Positions 53,205 through 62,631 of a DNA stretch of 64,000 nucleotides are shown here, piece by piece (positions within the stretch are counted from its first letter, which is position 1; each line of letters opens with the position of its first letter). The stretch covers positions 434,001-498,000 of the forward strand of contig NZ_CP039638.1 in assembly GCF_004923295.1 (NCBI RefSeq). Reading direction: 5' to 3'. The translations under genes were made by a program, and so were the position numbers. The DNA is from Azospirillum sp. TSH100 (lineage in GTDB: Bacteria; Pseudomonadota; Alphaproteobacteria; Azospirillales; Azospirillaceae). Below the pieces are notes generated by a model. That model searched no databases, was not told the origin of the DNA, and saw only the letters and a list, made by a program, of their open reading frames with translations.

Positions 53205-53929
53205 CCCCCCGCCAATCCACCGCCCGCCAGATCTTCCTGCCGAACCATCACCCCAGCGACGCCTTGCTGGTGGCTTACGGCGCGGGCAGCCTGGGAGAAG
53301 GGCTGTCGCTGGCCGTCGCCGTCCATCTCACCCATTGCCCCGATTGCCGCGCCGCCTTGGCGGAGGTGGAGGCGCTGGGCGGCGCCCTGCTGGAGGATTT
53401 GCCGCCGGCCCCGCTGGAGACACTGTCGCTGGCCGCCACGCTCGACCGGCTGGACCGGGAGGAGGCGCCGGCCAATCCGTGCAAGGCCCTGCCTTCCAGG
53501 CTGCGGCTGAGCAAGCCGAACCACGTCCCCACGGCCGATACGACGCCGGCCCTGCCCCGTCCGTTGCGCACCTATGTCCCGTCGCTCGACGGCCTGCCCT
53601 GGCAGCGTCTGGCCCCGGGCGTGCGGCGGGTGGAACTGCTGCCGCGCACGGCATCCGGCGGTGCCGCCCAGCTGCTGCGCATCGCGCCCGGCACCGCCCT
53701 GCCCCACCACGGCCATGGCGGGCTGGAACTGACCGTGGTGCTCAGCGGCCATTTCGCCGACGAGCTCGGCCGCTACGGCCCCGGCGATCTGGCGGAGGTC
53801 GATGGCGAGACCAGCCACCAGCCGATCGCCGACAGCCACCGCGATTGCATCTGCCTGATCGCCACCGACGCGCCGCTGCGCTTCACCGGCCTGATGGGCC
53901 GGCTGATGCAGCCCTTCATCGGGCTGTAG
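53201..53929 (+). CDS. chrR: Anti-sigma factor ChrR
   Basis: A 242-aa zinc anti-sigma factor. The N-terminal ASD contains HHPSDALLVAYGAGSLGEG followed by HLTHCPDCRAAL, the HxxxCxxC motif that binds zinc and RpoE. The C-terminal cupin domain, which binds a second zinc, has ALPHHGHGGLELTVVLSGHF and a later conserved histidine in GETSHQPIA. In Rhodobacter, singlet oxygen disrupts the complex through this cupin. The gene is translationally coupled to rpoE. The convergent MCP gene stops 29 bases further on. Confidence 0.93.
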   Translation: MTPRQSTARQIFLPNHHPSDALLVAYGAGSLGEGLSLAVAVHLTHCPDCRAALAEVEALGGALLEDLPPAPLETLSLAATLDRLDREEAPANPCKALPSRLRLSKPNHVPTADTTPALPRPLRTYVPSLDGLPWQRLAPGVRRVELLPRTASGGAAQLLRIAPGTALPHHGHGGLELTVVLSGHFADELGRYGPGDLAEVDGETSHQPIADSHRDCICLIATDAPLRFTGLMGRLMQPFIGL

Positions 53930-53958
53930 GGCAGGACGTATCCACCACCTCTCTGCGG

Positions 53959-56028
53959 TCACGCCACCGCGGCCATTGGCGTCAGGCCGCGCGTCAGCCG
54001 GTCGACCTCGCGGTCGAACGCCTCCTGCTCGGCCTCGGACAGATCGAACTTCACATGCAGCCGGTCCTGCTCGCCGAACTTGACCCGTGCGGTGAGCGGG
54101 CGGGCCAAGCCGTCGATGCGCAGGGTCACCGTTCCGCCGGTCACCGGATCGGGGAGGCCGGTCAGCATGGCGCCGCCCGCCGACAGGTTGGCGATGGTGA
54201 CGGACGCCGGGCGGGATCCCGGAACCTCCAGCACGCAGCCGATCGAGACGGCGAAGCGCGGGCGCTGGCGGCGGTCGACATCGGCGGTGGCGGTGCGGAC
54301 GACGCGGATCAGCACGTTGCGCAGGGCGTCGATGCCGCCGGCGACATCGTCGGCGACGGTGCGCACCTCGTCGGCCCGGTTCTGGGTTGAATCGGCCTCG
54401 GCGGAAACCCTGCCGATCCGCATCGACACCTCCTTCGCCGCATCGCTGGTCTGGGTGACCGAACGGGCGATCTCCTGGGTCGCCGCCGCCTGCTCCTCCA
54501 CCGCGGCGGCAATGGAGGACGAAATGCCGGCCACCTCGTCGATGGTCTCCGACACCTCGCCGACGGCGCCGACGGCCAATGCCGTCACGGATTCGACCTC
54601 CGAGATCAGCGAGCCGATCTCCTCGGTGGAACGGGCGGTCTGGCTGGCGAGATTCTTCACCTCGTTCGCCACCACGGCGAAGCCGCGCCCGGCATCGCCG
54701 GCCCGCGCCGCCTCGATGGTGGCGTTCAGGGCAAGCAGGTTGGTCTGGCTGGCGATGTCGCCGATCAGCCGGGCGACGGCGCCGATGCGCTCGACCGAGG
54801 CCGACAGCCGTTCGATGGTCGACCGGGCGAGGCCGGCCCGCTCCACCGCGCGGCCGGTGACCTGGGTGGCGGTGGACACCTGCATGCCGATGTCACCGAT
54901 GGAGGCCGACAGCTCCTCGGTCGCGGCGGCGACGGTTTCGGCGTTGCTCAGCGCCTGCTGGGCGGCGGCGGCGACGTTCTGCGCATTGCCGCTGACCTGC
55001 ACCGCCGATTCCGCCATGGCGCCCGCATTGCTGCTCATGCGGCTGGTGCGTTCCGCCACATGGTCGACGGCGACGCGGGTCTCGCGCTCCACCTTTTCCG
55101 CCATCGCCTCCAGCGCGTGGCGCCGTTCCTCCTCGCCGCGGCGGCGGGTTTCCTCCTGGGCGGCGCGCAGCCGGGCGTTCTCCTGCGCGCTCTTCTGGAA
55201 GACGCGGACGGTGTCGGCCATGTGGCCGATCTCGTCCCGGCGCCCGTCCAGACCGACCTCGACCTCCAGGGTGCCGCCGGCCAGCGCGACCATGGCGCGG
55301 CGCAGCCGGTCCATCGGGCGGATCACCGCCGCCTCCAGGAAGATGACGCAGGCCAACGCCATCAGCAGGATGGCCAGCCCGGCGCCGATCAGCGTCCAGC
55401 GCAGACCGTCGGACGTTTCCCGCACCACCTCGATGCCACCGGTCAGCTCCTTCAGCCGGTCGCCGCTGACGGCGACCACGCTGGCGCCCAGCGTCTCCAG
55501 GCTGTCGCCCATCGCGTCGGCGACGCTGTCGAACTCTCCCATGATCCGGTTGCCGGCCTCCGGCCCGCCGTCGACATAGGCCTGCGCCATCCGCCGGCCC
55601 ATGTCGTAATAGGGACCGAAAGCCTTGCGGGCGCTGTCGATCTCGCCGACCACCTGGGGCAGGTTCAGTGCCCGCGCCAGTTCGGTGGCCTTGACGGTGT
55701 GCTCCTCGAACTTGCGGGCATAGTCGGCGGCCTTTTCCGGGCCGTCATTCATCCCGTCCAGCCCGCGGGTGGCCGAAATGTCGGTCAGCCATTGCTGGGT
55801 CTGCACCACGTCGTTGCGGATTTCCCAGACCAGCGACAGCAGGGGAATGACGCTGCCGACCACGTCGTGCGCGCCGCGCTGCACTTCGGACAGATGATCG
55901 GTCTGCCGGCCCATGTCACGCATGGTGAGGACGGAGGACAGGCAGACCGCGGCGAAGACGAACACCGCGACCGACACAACCTTCGCCCGGATCGAGATGA
56001 TGTGCAGAATGCTACCGACAGCCATCAT
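53959..56028 (-). CDS. Methyl-accepting chemotaxis protein with C-terminal PilZ domain
   Basis: A 689-aa chemoreceptor. It has an N-terminal helix (VVSVAVFVFAAVCLSSVLT), a helical-bundle periplasmic sensor (about residues 40-210), a second helix (LIGAGLAILLMALACVIFL), HAMP, and a signalling domain with the hairpin IASQTNLLALNATIEAARAGDAGRGFAVVANEVKNLA. After it, at the C-terminus, is a PilZ domain with RQRPR and IANLSAGGAM, the cyclic-di-GMP-binding motifs. This couples chemotaxis directly to cyclic di-GMP, as shown for an Azospirillum receptor of this design. An upstream TTG at 56043 is possible; the ATG at 56028 is chosen without RBS support. Confidence 0.88.
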   Translation of the reverse strand: MMAVGSILHIISIRAKVVSVAVFVFAAVCLSSVLTMRDMGRQTDHLSEVQRGAHDVVGSVIPLLSLVWEIRNDVVQTQQWLTDISATRGLDGMNDGPEKAADYARKFEEHTVKATELARALNLPQVVGEIDSARKAFGPYYDMGRRMAQAYVDGGPEAGNRIMGEFDSVADAMGDSLETLGASVVAVSGDRLKELTGGIEVVRETSDGLRWTLIGAGLAILLMALACVIFLEAAVIRPMDRLRRAMVALAGGTLEVEVGLDGRRDEIGHMADTVRVFQKSAQENARLRAAQEETRRRGEEERRHALEAMAEKVERETRVAVDHVAERTSRMSSNAGAMAESAVQVSGNAQNVAAAAQQALSNAETVAAATEELSASIGDIGMQVSTATQVTGRAVERAGLARSTIERLSASVERIGAVARLIGDIASQTNLLALNATIEAARAGDAGRGFAVVANEVKNLASQTARSTEEIGSLISEVESVTALAVGAVGEVSETIDEVAGISSSIAAAVEEQAAATQEIARSVTQTSDAAKEVSMRIGRVSAEADSTQNRADEVRTVADDVAGGIDALRNVLIRVVRTATADVDRRQRPRFAVSIGCVLEVPGSRPASVTIANLSAGGAMLTGLPDPVTGGTVTLRIDGLARPLTARVKFGEQDRLHVKFDLSEAEQEAFDREVDRLTRGLTPMAAVA

Positions 56029-56224
56029 GATTAAGAACTTCAATGGTTAAGAGTCCGACCGGCCAGCGGAATCCGGCAAATTTTCTCATAGACTACACAA
56101 ATAATTTCGTCACTGGAAAGGCTTAAGTGTGACCAATTGTGTGATAATAATCCGGATTTCATCTTGAGAAATTCTGTGAAACTGCTTCGGAAACAAAGGA
56201 ACAGCCGGCGGAGTATTCGTTGCG

Positions 56225-59200
56225 TCAGGCTGTCTCCTGCTCCCGGGCGGCCTCGTCGGCCGGCTGGAACTGCGAGGACAGCACCTCCAACGTGGCTTCG
56301 GCGACACCGCTCAGCGCCCCGCAATGGGGATCGTCGGCGGCCCAGCCGCCATGGCTCTGCGCCTGCTGCTCCAGCAGCGAGGCGAGACGGCTGAGACGGA
56401 CGGCACCGATGTTGGCAGCCGTTCCCTTCAGAGTGTGGGCGATGCGGACCAGCGGCAGATCGCCCCCCTCGACCGGCTGTCCGGCCGCATCGCGGATGGC
56501 GGCAACGCTGTCGTCCACCGTCCGCCGGAAGGCGGCCACGGTCCGCGTCCAGGCCTCCTCCCCGATCACCGCGCGCAGCGACTCGGCCTGCCCGCCATCC
56601 ATCAGCGGCGCCGCACGCCAAAGCTCCGCCTCCGGCAGGAGAGCGGGGGACGGGACGGGCGGCAGGGCAGCCTGTTGCGGCGGCATGCCGCCCTCCTCCG
56701 TATCGCCCGCCATCCGCGCGTTGACCACCGACGCCAGCACGTCGAACAGATCGGCCGACACGATGGGCTTGGTCAGATAGGCGGTCATGCCGGCGGCGAG
56801 ATATTCGGCGCGGTGACCGGGCATGACGTTGCCGGTCAGCGCCACGATGGGCAGGCGGCCCGCCTCGCCCGGCATGGTGCGGATGTGGCGGGTGGCGGTG
56901 ACCCCATCCATCACCGGCATCTGCACATCCATCAGGACAAGATCGAATCCGCCCTCCTCCACCAGCCGCACCGCCTGGAGCCCGTCCTCCACCGCGGTCA
57001 CGCGGTGGCCGGCGCGGCGCAGCATGGTGACGACGATGTCGCGGTTGATCTCGTTGTCCTCGGCGACCAGCACATGCAGACCCGCCGACTGCCCCGTCCG
57101 GCATTCGGCCGTCCCGGTTCCCGCCACGGGCTCGGGGCCGCAGGGCACGGCCAGCACGCCGGCAGACGGATCGGCGGCGGGTTCGCAGCGGACGGTGAAC
57201 CAGAAGGTGCTGCCCTTGCCCTCGGCGCTGACCACGCCGATGCGTCCGCCCATCAGCGTCACCAGTTCCCGGCTGATCGCCAGCCCCAACCCGGTGCCAC
57301 CGAAGCGGCGCGTGGTGGAACTGTCGGCCTGGGTGAAGCGGCGGAACAGGGTGGGCTGCACGTCCTCCGGAATGCCGATTCCGGTGTCGGCCACCTCGAA
57401 GCGCAGGAAGAAGCGGCCGCCGGCCGCCCCTGCCGAACCGGCCTCCGTCCCGGTTCCGTCCAGCCCGACCCGCACGGCGACGCCGCCGCGGTGGGTGAAT
57501 TTCAGCGCGTTGCCGACCAGATTGACCAGAACCTGCCGGATGCGGCGCAGGTCGGCGCGCACCCGCTCGGGCACGGCGGGGTCGACCTCCCGCGTCAGGA
57601 TCAGGCCGCGTCCGCAGGCGGTCGGTTCCAGCAGGTCGATGCTGTCGCCCAGCACGGCGCGCAGCTCGAAATCCACCGGCTCGACCTCCGCCTTGCCGGC
57701 TTCCAGCTTCGACAGGTCGAGGATGTCGTCGATGATCTGCAAAAGCGCGTTGCCCGACCGGTTGGCGACGTCCAGCAGCTGGCGCTGCTCCTCGTTCAGG
57801 TTCGGCCCCTCCACCAGGGCGAGTGCGCCCAGCACTCCGTTCATCGGCGTGCGGATCTCGTGGCTCATCGTCGCCAGGAACTCGCCCTTGGCGCGGTTCG
57901 CCTGATCGGCGGCCTCCTTGGCGCGGCGCAGGCTGGCCTCGATCTCGCGCTGGGCGGTGACGTCGCGCAGCGCGCCGGTGACGTAGCGGCGGTCGCCCTC
58001 GCGCCAGCCGGCCAGCGTCGCCTCCAGCGGGAACTCGCTGCCGTCCTTGCGGCGGCCGGTCAGCTCCCGCATCTCCGATCGCGGGACCGAGGCATCGCTC
58101 TCGCAATAGGTGGCCAGCAGCCCGTCATGGACGGCGCCGACGGCGCTCGGCATCAGCCGGGTCATCGGCCCGCCGACCACATCGGCCGCGCGGTAGCCGA
58201 ACAGCCGTTCCGCCGCCCGGTTGAAGGCGTCGATCGTCCCGTTCTCGTCGATGGTGATGATCGGCTGGCCGACCGCCTCGAACATGGCGCGGTAGCGCGC
58301 CTCGCTGGAGGCCAGCCGGTTGGCGGCCAGCTCGCGCTCGGTGATGTCGGTGGCCGAGCCGCGATAGCCGCGGAAATTTCCCGTCTCGTCGAAGATCGGG
58401 CGGCCGCTGACGCTGAAATAGCGCAGGCCCGCCGCCGTCATCACCCGGTAGCGGAAGTTCCGGAACGGCTCCCGCCGCTCCATCATCCGACGGTGATTCT
58501 CCCACTTGGCGGCGTCCCCCGGCTCGCGCAGCGCCACGTCCTCCCGCCGGAGGCCGATGGGCAGCGTGCCGTTGACGACATGCGGAACCAGCGGCCCGGC
58601 CAGATTGGAGAAACGCAGGTCGGCGTCCATCTCCCAGAACCAGTCGGAGGCGGTCTCCGCCTGATCGCGGAAGCGCTCCTCGCTCCGGGCCAGCTCTCGG
58701 GCCAGGGCGGCGAGCCGCGCCGTCTGCCGCGTCGCCAGCAGCGCCAGCCCGATCAACCCGGCGCTGCACGCGGTGGCCGCCAGCAGATAGACCCGCTGGC
58801 GCTTGCGGGTGTCGGCCAGGAACGAGCCCTCGTCGAAGGCCGCGGTGACGATCAGCGGATAGGAGGTCAGGGTGCGGAAGGATTGCAGGCGCGGGATGCC
58901 GTCGATGACGCTGGCGGAGCGCACGAAGCCGGTGGGCTGGCGGCGGGCCAGCAGCAGGGTCGGCGACTCGCTGACGTCCCGGCCGACGATGCGGTCGTTC
59001 ATCAGCGAGCGGGCGCGCAGGATGCCGTCGGTGCCGATGATCGACACCACGCCGTTGGGGCCGACGTCCAGATCCTCCAGCGAGCGGCTGAAATAGAAGG
59101 GGTCCATCGAGGCGACCAGCACCCCGGCGAAACTGCCGTCGCTGTTGTTGACGCGCCGCGTCAGCTGGATCGACCATTTGCCGGATGCCCGGCCGAACAC

Positions 59201-59650
59201 CGGCTTTCCGATGAAAAGTCCGGCGGACGGGTTGTTGACATGGACGCGGAAATGCTCGCGGTCGGCCAGATGGATGCGGACCGGCGTGTCCTCTACGCTG
59301 GTGTGGATCAAATCGCCATGCGAGTCGATCACCGCCAGCTGGACCAGGATGCCCGACCGCTCGACCGCCTGCCGCAGCATTTGGGAGATGCCCGCAGTCC
59401 AGATGTCGCCATGCTCGTGGTAGTCGTCGATCAGGAACAGCAGGATCTGATCGGCCTCGGCGATCGTCCGGGTCGCCTGTTCGGCGACGACACGGGCAAG
59501 ATTGCCGCTGTCACGCTCGGCCCGCGCCATCGCCTCGGCATCGTCGTAATGGGCCAGCGTCAGGGCAGCCGCCCACAATCCCGCGGCGATCACCAGGGTC
59601 GCCGTCCAGACGGCGATGACGAAACCATGCAGGTGAAGGCGCCCGCCCAT
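56225..59650 (-). CDS. Large hybrid sensor histidine kinase (Cache-PAS-PAS-HisKA-ATPase-receiver-Hpt)
   Basis: An 1141-aa BarA-like hybrid kinase. A periplasmic Cache-type sensor lies between two membrane helices (about 10-30 and 285-305). Two PAS domains follow (about 345-460 and 470-590), then HisKA with LATMSHEIRTPMNG (phospho-histidine about 595), an intact ATPase (NLVGNALKF, FEVADTGIGIP, GGTGLGLAISRELV), a receiver domain HVLVAEDNEINRD with the acceptor in LVLMDVQMP (about 905), and a C-terminal Hpt domain RIAHTLKGTAANIG (about 1071). It runs a complete four-step relay. Its ATG overlaps the stop of the upstream degenerate kinase gene (TGATG). The output regulator is likely one of the local response regulators. 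Confidence 0.92.
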   Translation of the reverse strand: MGGRLHLHGFVIAVWTATLVIAAGLWAAALTLAHYDDAEAMARAERDSGNLARVVAEQATRTIAEADQILLFLIDDYHEHGDIWTAGISQMLRQAVERSGILVQLAVIDSHGDLIHTSVEDTPVRIHLADREHFRVHVNNPSAGLFIGKPVFGRASGKWSIQLTRRVNNSDGSFAGVLVASMDPFYFSRSLEDLDVGPNGVVSIIGTDGILRARSLMNDRIVGRDVSESPTLLLARRQPTGFVRSASVIDGIPRLQSFRTLTSYPLIVTAAFDEGSFLADTRKRQRVYLLAATACSAGLIGLALLATRQTARLAALARELARSEERFRDQAETASDWFWEMDADLRFSNLAGPLVPHVVNGTLPIGLRREDVALREPGDAAKWENHRRMMERREPFRNFRYRVMTAAGLRYFSVSGRPIFDETGNFRGYRGSATDITERELAANRLASSEARYRAMFEAVGQPIITIDENGTIDAFNRAAERLFGYRAADVVGGPMTRLMPSAVGAVHDGLLATYCESDASVPRSEMRELTGRRKDGSEFPLEATLAGWREGDRRYVTGALRDVTAQREIEASLRRAKEAADQANRAKGEFLATMSHEIRTPMNGVLGALALVEGPNLNEEQRQLLDVANRSGNALLQIIDDILDLSKLEAGKAEVEPVDFELRAVLGDSIDLLEPTACGRGLILTREVDPAVPERVRADLRRIRQVLVNLVGNALKFTHRGGVAVRVGLDGTGTEAGSAGAAGGRFFLRFEVADTGIGIPEDVQPTLFRRFTQADSSTTRRFGGTGLGLAISRELVTLMGGRIGVVSAEGKGSTFWFTVRCEPAADPSAGVLAVPCGPEPVAGTGTAECRTGQSAGLHVLVAEDNEINRDIVVTMLRRAGHRVTAVEDGLQAVRLVEEGGFDLVLMDVQMPVMDGVTATRHIRTMPGEAGRLPIVALTGNVMPGHRAEYLAAGMTAYLTKPIVSADLFDVLASVVNARMAGDTEEGGMPPQQAALPPVPSPALLPEAELWRAAPLMDGGQAESLRAVIGEEAWTRTVAAFRRTVDDSVAAIRDAAGQPVEGGDLPLVRIAHTLKGTAANIGAVRLSRLASLLEQQAQSHGGWAADDPHCGALSGVAEATLEVLSSQFQPADEAAREQETA

Positions 59651-61419
59651 CAGCGCCGCTCTCCGGTCATCGCGTCTCCGCTTCCCTGGCCACTTCCCTG
59701 GCCGCCGGCGACAAGCGCCGCCACCCCGCGCGCCAGCCGCGGCAGATCGACGGGCAGCGGCAGCAGAAGGTCGGCCGCTCCCTCCCCGGGCTCAAGCGGG
59801 GCGGCCGCCGCTCCCGGAGACCCCGCGCCCGCCGCGGCATAGAGCACGCAAGGCAGGTCCGGCCTCAGCGCCTTCAGACGGCCGGCCAGCGCCAGACCGG
59901 CGGGAAGCGCGCTCAACCCCGGACCGACGACCACCACGTCGAAGAATCCCGGTTCGTCGGTGACGACGTCCAGTGCATCGCGAAGGTCGTCACAGACCGA
60001 CACCTCGAACCCCTGCCGCTCCAGCCCGGTCTGGAAGCGGTCGCCCGAGGTCGGGTCGGCGTCGACGACCAGAACCTTGCAGGCCGGCGCGAGGCTGGGC
60101 TTCACCGGAGCCGGCGCCGGTTGCGCCAGCACGGGCGGCCGGGAGGAGCGGAGCGGAACGGGCGCGGCGGGAATATACAGCCGCACCACCGTGCCTTCGG
60201 CGGGGTGGGTCAGCAGGCTCAACCCACCGTCATGGAGCCGCGCGGTCAGCAGGGCCGCCGGCCAATGGGCGCCGTCCCCACGGCCGGACTGGCCCCGGCG
60301 GTAGCAGGCGCGGGCGAACAGCAGGGGATCGACCAGCATGGACAGCACGTCATCGGCCGGCGGCGGGCCGTCGACGCGCAGCTCGAACAGGGTGTGCGGC
60401 CCCGGGTGCGGCATCAGGAGCGGGCGGACGGCCCAACCGGCGGCGGCATCGTCCTGCTCCGCCAGACCGGAGACGCACGCATCGGAGGGATCGGCCGCGG
60501 CCCGCAGGCAAAGCCGGGCATCGCCGGCCCGGCCGGTGGCGGCGAGGATCTCCGCCGCCAGCCCCGCCAGCGTCCGCGCCAGCAGATCGGCGTTGCAGAG
60601 TGGATCGGGCGTGCCGGTGTCGTGGCGGACGGCGAGGCTGCCCGGCGGCGCCGGAACGGCGCGCAGCAGCATCGCCGCCTCGTCCAGAATGCCGGCGGCG
60701 CGTTCGGGCTTCATCGGGGCCGCCTCCATCCGCGCGGCCGTCACCAGCCGGCGCAGGCCGGGCCGGGCACGGTCGACGGCGGTGACGATGCGGTTGGCAT
60801 AGTCCGCCTGGGGCGAACCGGCCGGAAGATCGCTGGCGAGGAAATCGGCGTAGCCGGAGACCGCGCCGAGCGCGTTGTTCACATCGTGGACGATGGCGCT
60901 GGCAAGCTCGGCACGGGCATCCATCGCCGCCAGCTGCTGGCCGCGCAGCCGCTCGGCCGCCTGCCTGTCCTTGTCGCGCAGCGCCTCTTCCAGCGCGGCG
61001 ATGCGGACGGCGGCCCCGGCAGCCCACTCCGCGGCCGGCGGCGTCGCCGGCATGGACGGCAGGACGGGCTGCGGCAAGGGCGGCGACAGGAGCGAGGATG
61101 GGGACAAGGACGGGGACGGCAGGGCGGAACCGGGCGGCGCCTGATCCCGGGGAGCCGCGCGGCGTCCGGCGCTTCGGGCCGATAGAAGCGCCAGCCCGGC
61201 CGCCGCGCCGCTGGCGGCGGCCGTCAGGGGAAGCGCCCAGGGTGCGGCTTCGCGCAGCGAGGCGAGTGCCGACAGCAGAAACAGCGCCGCTCCACCCACT
61301 GCGGCAAGGACAGGGGCGGCAAAGGCGGACGCAGCGAAAACGGGTGCGGCGCGGCCTGTTCGCGGACCGGACAGGGAATGGTCGGATGGGCTCATCGGCG
61401 ACTCGGAATGCGGCCCCAT
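59650..61419 (-). CDS. Degenerate histidine kinase/receiver protein
   Basis: A 589-aa membrane protein. Two N-terminal helices (FAAPVLAAVGGAALFLLSAL and PWALPLTAAASGAAAGLALL) precede a Pro/Ser linker and a kinase-like segment with ELASAIVHDVNNALGAVSGYADFL, an H box with an invariant-looking HD. No N box or GxGxG boxes can be found after it; only LTHPAEGTVVRLYIPA recalls the final strand. A receiver-like domain CKVLVVDADPTSGDRFQTGLERQGFEVSVCDD follows, in which the phospho-acceptor position reads VVVVGPGLS with no aspartate. It may be a scaffold or allosteric partner of the coupled hybrid kinase. The start is uncertain between 61479, 61419 and 61395. Confidence 0.7.
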   Translation of the reverse strand: MGPHSESPMSPSDHSLSGPRTGRAAPVFAASAFAAPVLAAVGGAALFLLSALASLREAAPWALPLTAAASGAAAGLALLSARSAGRRAAPRDQAPPGSALPSPSLSPSSLLSPPLPQPVLPSMPATPPAAEWAAGAAVRIAALEEALRDKDRQAAERLRGQQLAAMDARAELASAIVHDVNNALGAVSGYADFLASDLPAGSPQADYANRIVTAVDRARPGLRRLVTAARMEAAPMKPERAAGILDEAAMLLRAVPAPPGSLAVRHDTGTPDPLCNADLLARTLAGLAAEILAATGRAGDARLCLRAAADPSDACVSGLAEQDDAAAGWAVRPLLMPHPGPHTLFELRVDGPPPADDVLSMLVDPLLFARACYRRGQSGRGDGAHWPAALLTARLHDGGLSLLTHPAEGTVVRLYIPAAPVPLRSSRPPVLAQPAPAPVKPSLAPACKVLVVDADPTSGDRFQTGLERQGFEVSVCDDLRDALDVVTDEPGFFDVVVVGPGLSALPAGLALAGRLKALRPDLPCVLYAAAGAGSPGAAAAPLEPGEGAADLLLPLPVDLPRLARGVAALVAGGQGSGQGSGDAMTGERR

Positions 61420-61618
61420 TGCTGTCACGCCCGTCTCTGCCGCGCTGGATAAAGGCGTATGACCGAAGAGCGCCACCATAACAGAAGGGCTGGCGTCGTG
61501 CTGCTGGGACCAGCCCTATGCGGTAATCCGACCGGAAACATGCACAGTCGCCGGCTTGCTTCCGGTTCTCTTCCCTTCGCCGGGCTTCCCTGTCCGACCC
61601 GCCCTATCCATTTCCCTG

Positions 61619-62341
61619 TCAGGGTGACGCTTCGTCCAGGCTTCGCGATAACAGGCCGGCCTGCTGGGCCCGGCGCACGGCGTCGGTGCGGTTGCGGGCG
61701 CCCAGCTTGCGCAGGATGCGGCGGGTGTGCAGCTTGACCGTCACCTCCTGAAGGGTGAGGTGCCGGCCGATCTCCTTGTTGGTGGCGCCGGTGGCGAGCA
61801 TCGACAGCACCTGCTGTTCCCGGTCGGTCAGGGGCGAGGACGGCGCCCCCTCCCCCTCCAGCGACGGCGCATCGGCCTCTTCCGCCTCGTCGTCGTCGAG
61901 CGACAGGTCGCTCATGTGCAGCAGGTCGAGCGCCACGCATTTCGGCACGAAGCTGCCGCCTTCGGCCACCAGACGCAGGGCCTGGGCCAGGATGCGGCGC
62001 GGCGTGGTCTTCGGAAGGAAGGCTTCGGCGCCGCAGCGCAGAACCTCCAGGGCGGTGAGCGCATCCTCCGCCCCCGTCACGACGGCGACCGGCCCCAGGA
62101 CACCGGCCTGGCGAAGAACGCTGATCGGATTGCCGCCCTCCGCGCCGGGCATCCGCCAGTCGAGCACGATCAGGTCATAGCGGAAGACGGCGCCGTCCAT
62201 GCCGTCCACCGACGCCGGGACGGACGGCAATTCAAGCAGCGAGCCGATGCAGCCGATCTCGGCATCCGGCCAGGCTTGGCGGATCGACAGCTCCAACGCG
62301 TCCCGGAACAGGGGATGGTCGTCCGCCACCAAGATCTTCAT
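61619..62341 (-). CDS. NarL/FixJ family response regulator
   Basis: A 240-aa response regulator. The receiver domain begins MKILVADDHPLFRDALELSIRQA with the acceptor in LIVLDWRMPG and the lysine in EAFLPKTTP. The C-terminal LuxR helix-turn-helix reads PLTDREQQVLSMLATGATNKEIGRHLTLQEVTVKLHTRRILRKL. A negatively charged linker (DLSLDDDEAEEADAPSLEGEGAP) separates the two. The ATG at 62341 is preceded by GGAGG and is better than the TTG one codon earlier. It likely receives phosphate from the adjacent kinase pair and activates or represses transcription. Confidence 0.9.
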   Translation of the reverse strand: MKILVADDHPLFRDALELSIRQAWPDAEIGCIGSLLELPSVPASVDGMDGAVFRYDLIVLDWRMPGAEGGNPISVLRQAGVLGPVAVVTGAEDALTALEVLRCGAEAFLPKTTPRRILAQALRLVAEGGSFVPKCVALDLLHMSDLSLDDDEAEEADAPSLEGEGAPSSPLTDREQQVLSMLATGATNKEIGRHLTLQEVTVKLHTRRILRKLGARNRTDAVRRAQQAGLLSRSLDEASP

Positions 62342-62434
62342 CAACCAGCCTCCGCCACCCTCGGCAACCGCTCATCCCATAGTATCAACATTCCCTATTG
62401 TGTCGGACGAAATCTTAAGTTTTCGTGGCCTCGC

Positions 62435-62475
62435 CATATTTCACGTCAGTCATATTTGCCTGACGAATCATATTT
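62435..62475. promoter_or_regulatory. Three direct CATATTT repeats in a divergent promoter region
   Basis: CATATTT occurs at 62435, 62451 and 62469, spaced 16 and 18 bases, between the divergent response regulator genes. A second motif, TATCCC, recurs just to the right (about 62484-62530). Regular spacing near 1.5 helical turns is compatible with a cooperatively binding regulator such as the adjacent LuxR-type protein. Confidence 0.4.
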
Positions 62476-62631
62476 CCCCGGCCGCGGGATAATATCCCCG
62501 CTATCCCATTTCCCGCCCCTGCTATCCCAGACGCCGCGGGTACACACGGCGATGGCCGGATATGCTGAACCATTGCGATTTCTTTCCGGCGCGACCCGCC
62601 GGTCGGGCGGCGGACCACGGAAGCGGCACCC

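Noticed and set aside
56324..59842. A 1172-codon open frame on the plus strand opposite the hybrid kinase
   Set aside because: It is the antisense of a well-supported gene. Its protein is rich in Arg/His/Gln/Gly without motifs, as expected in high-GC DNA where stop codons are rare.
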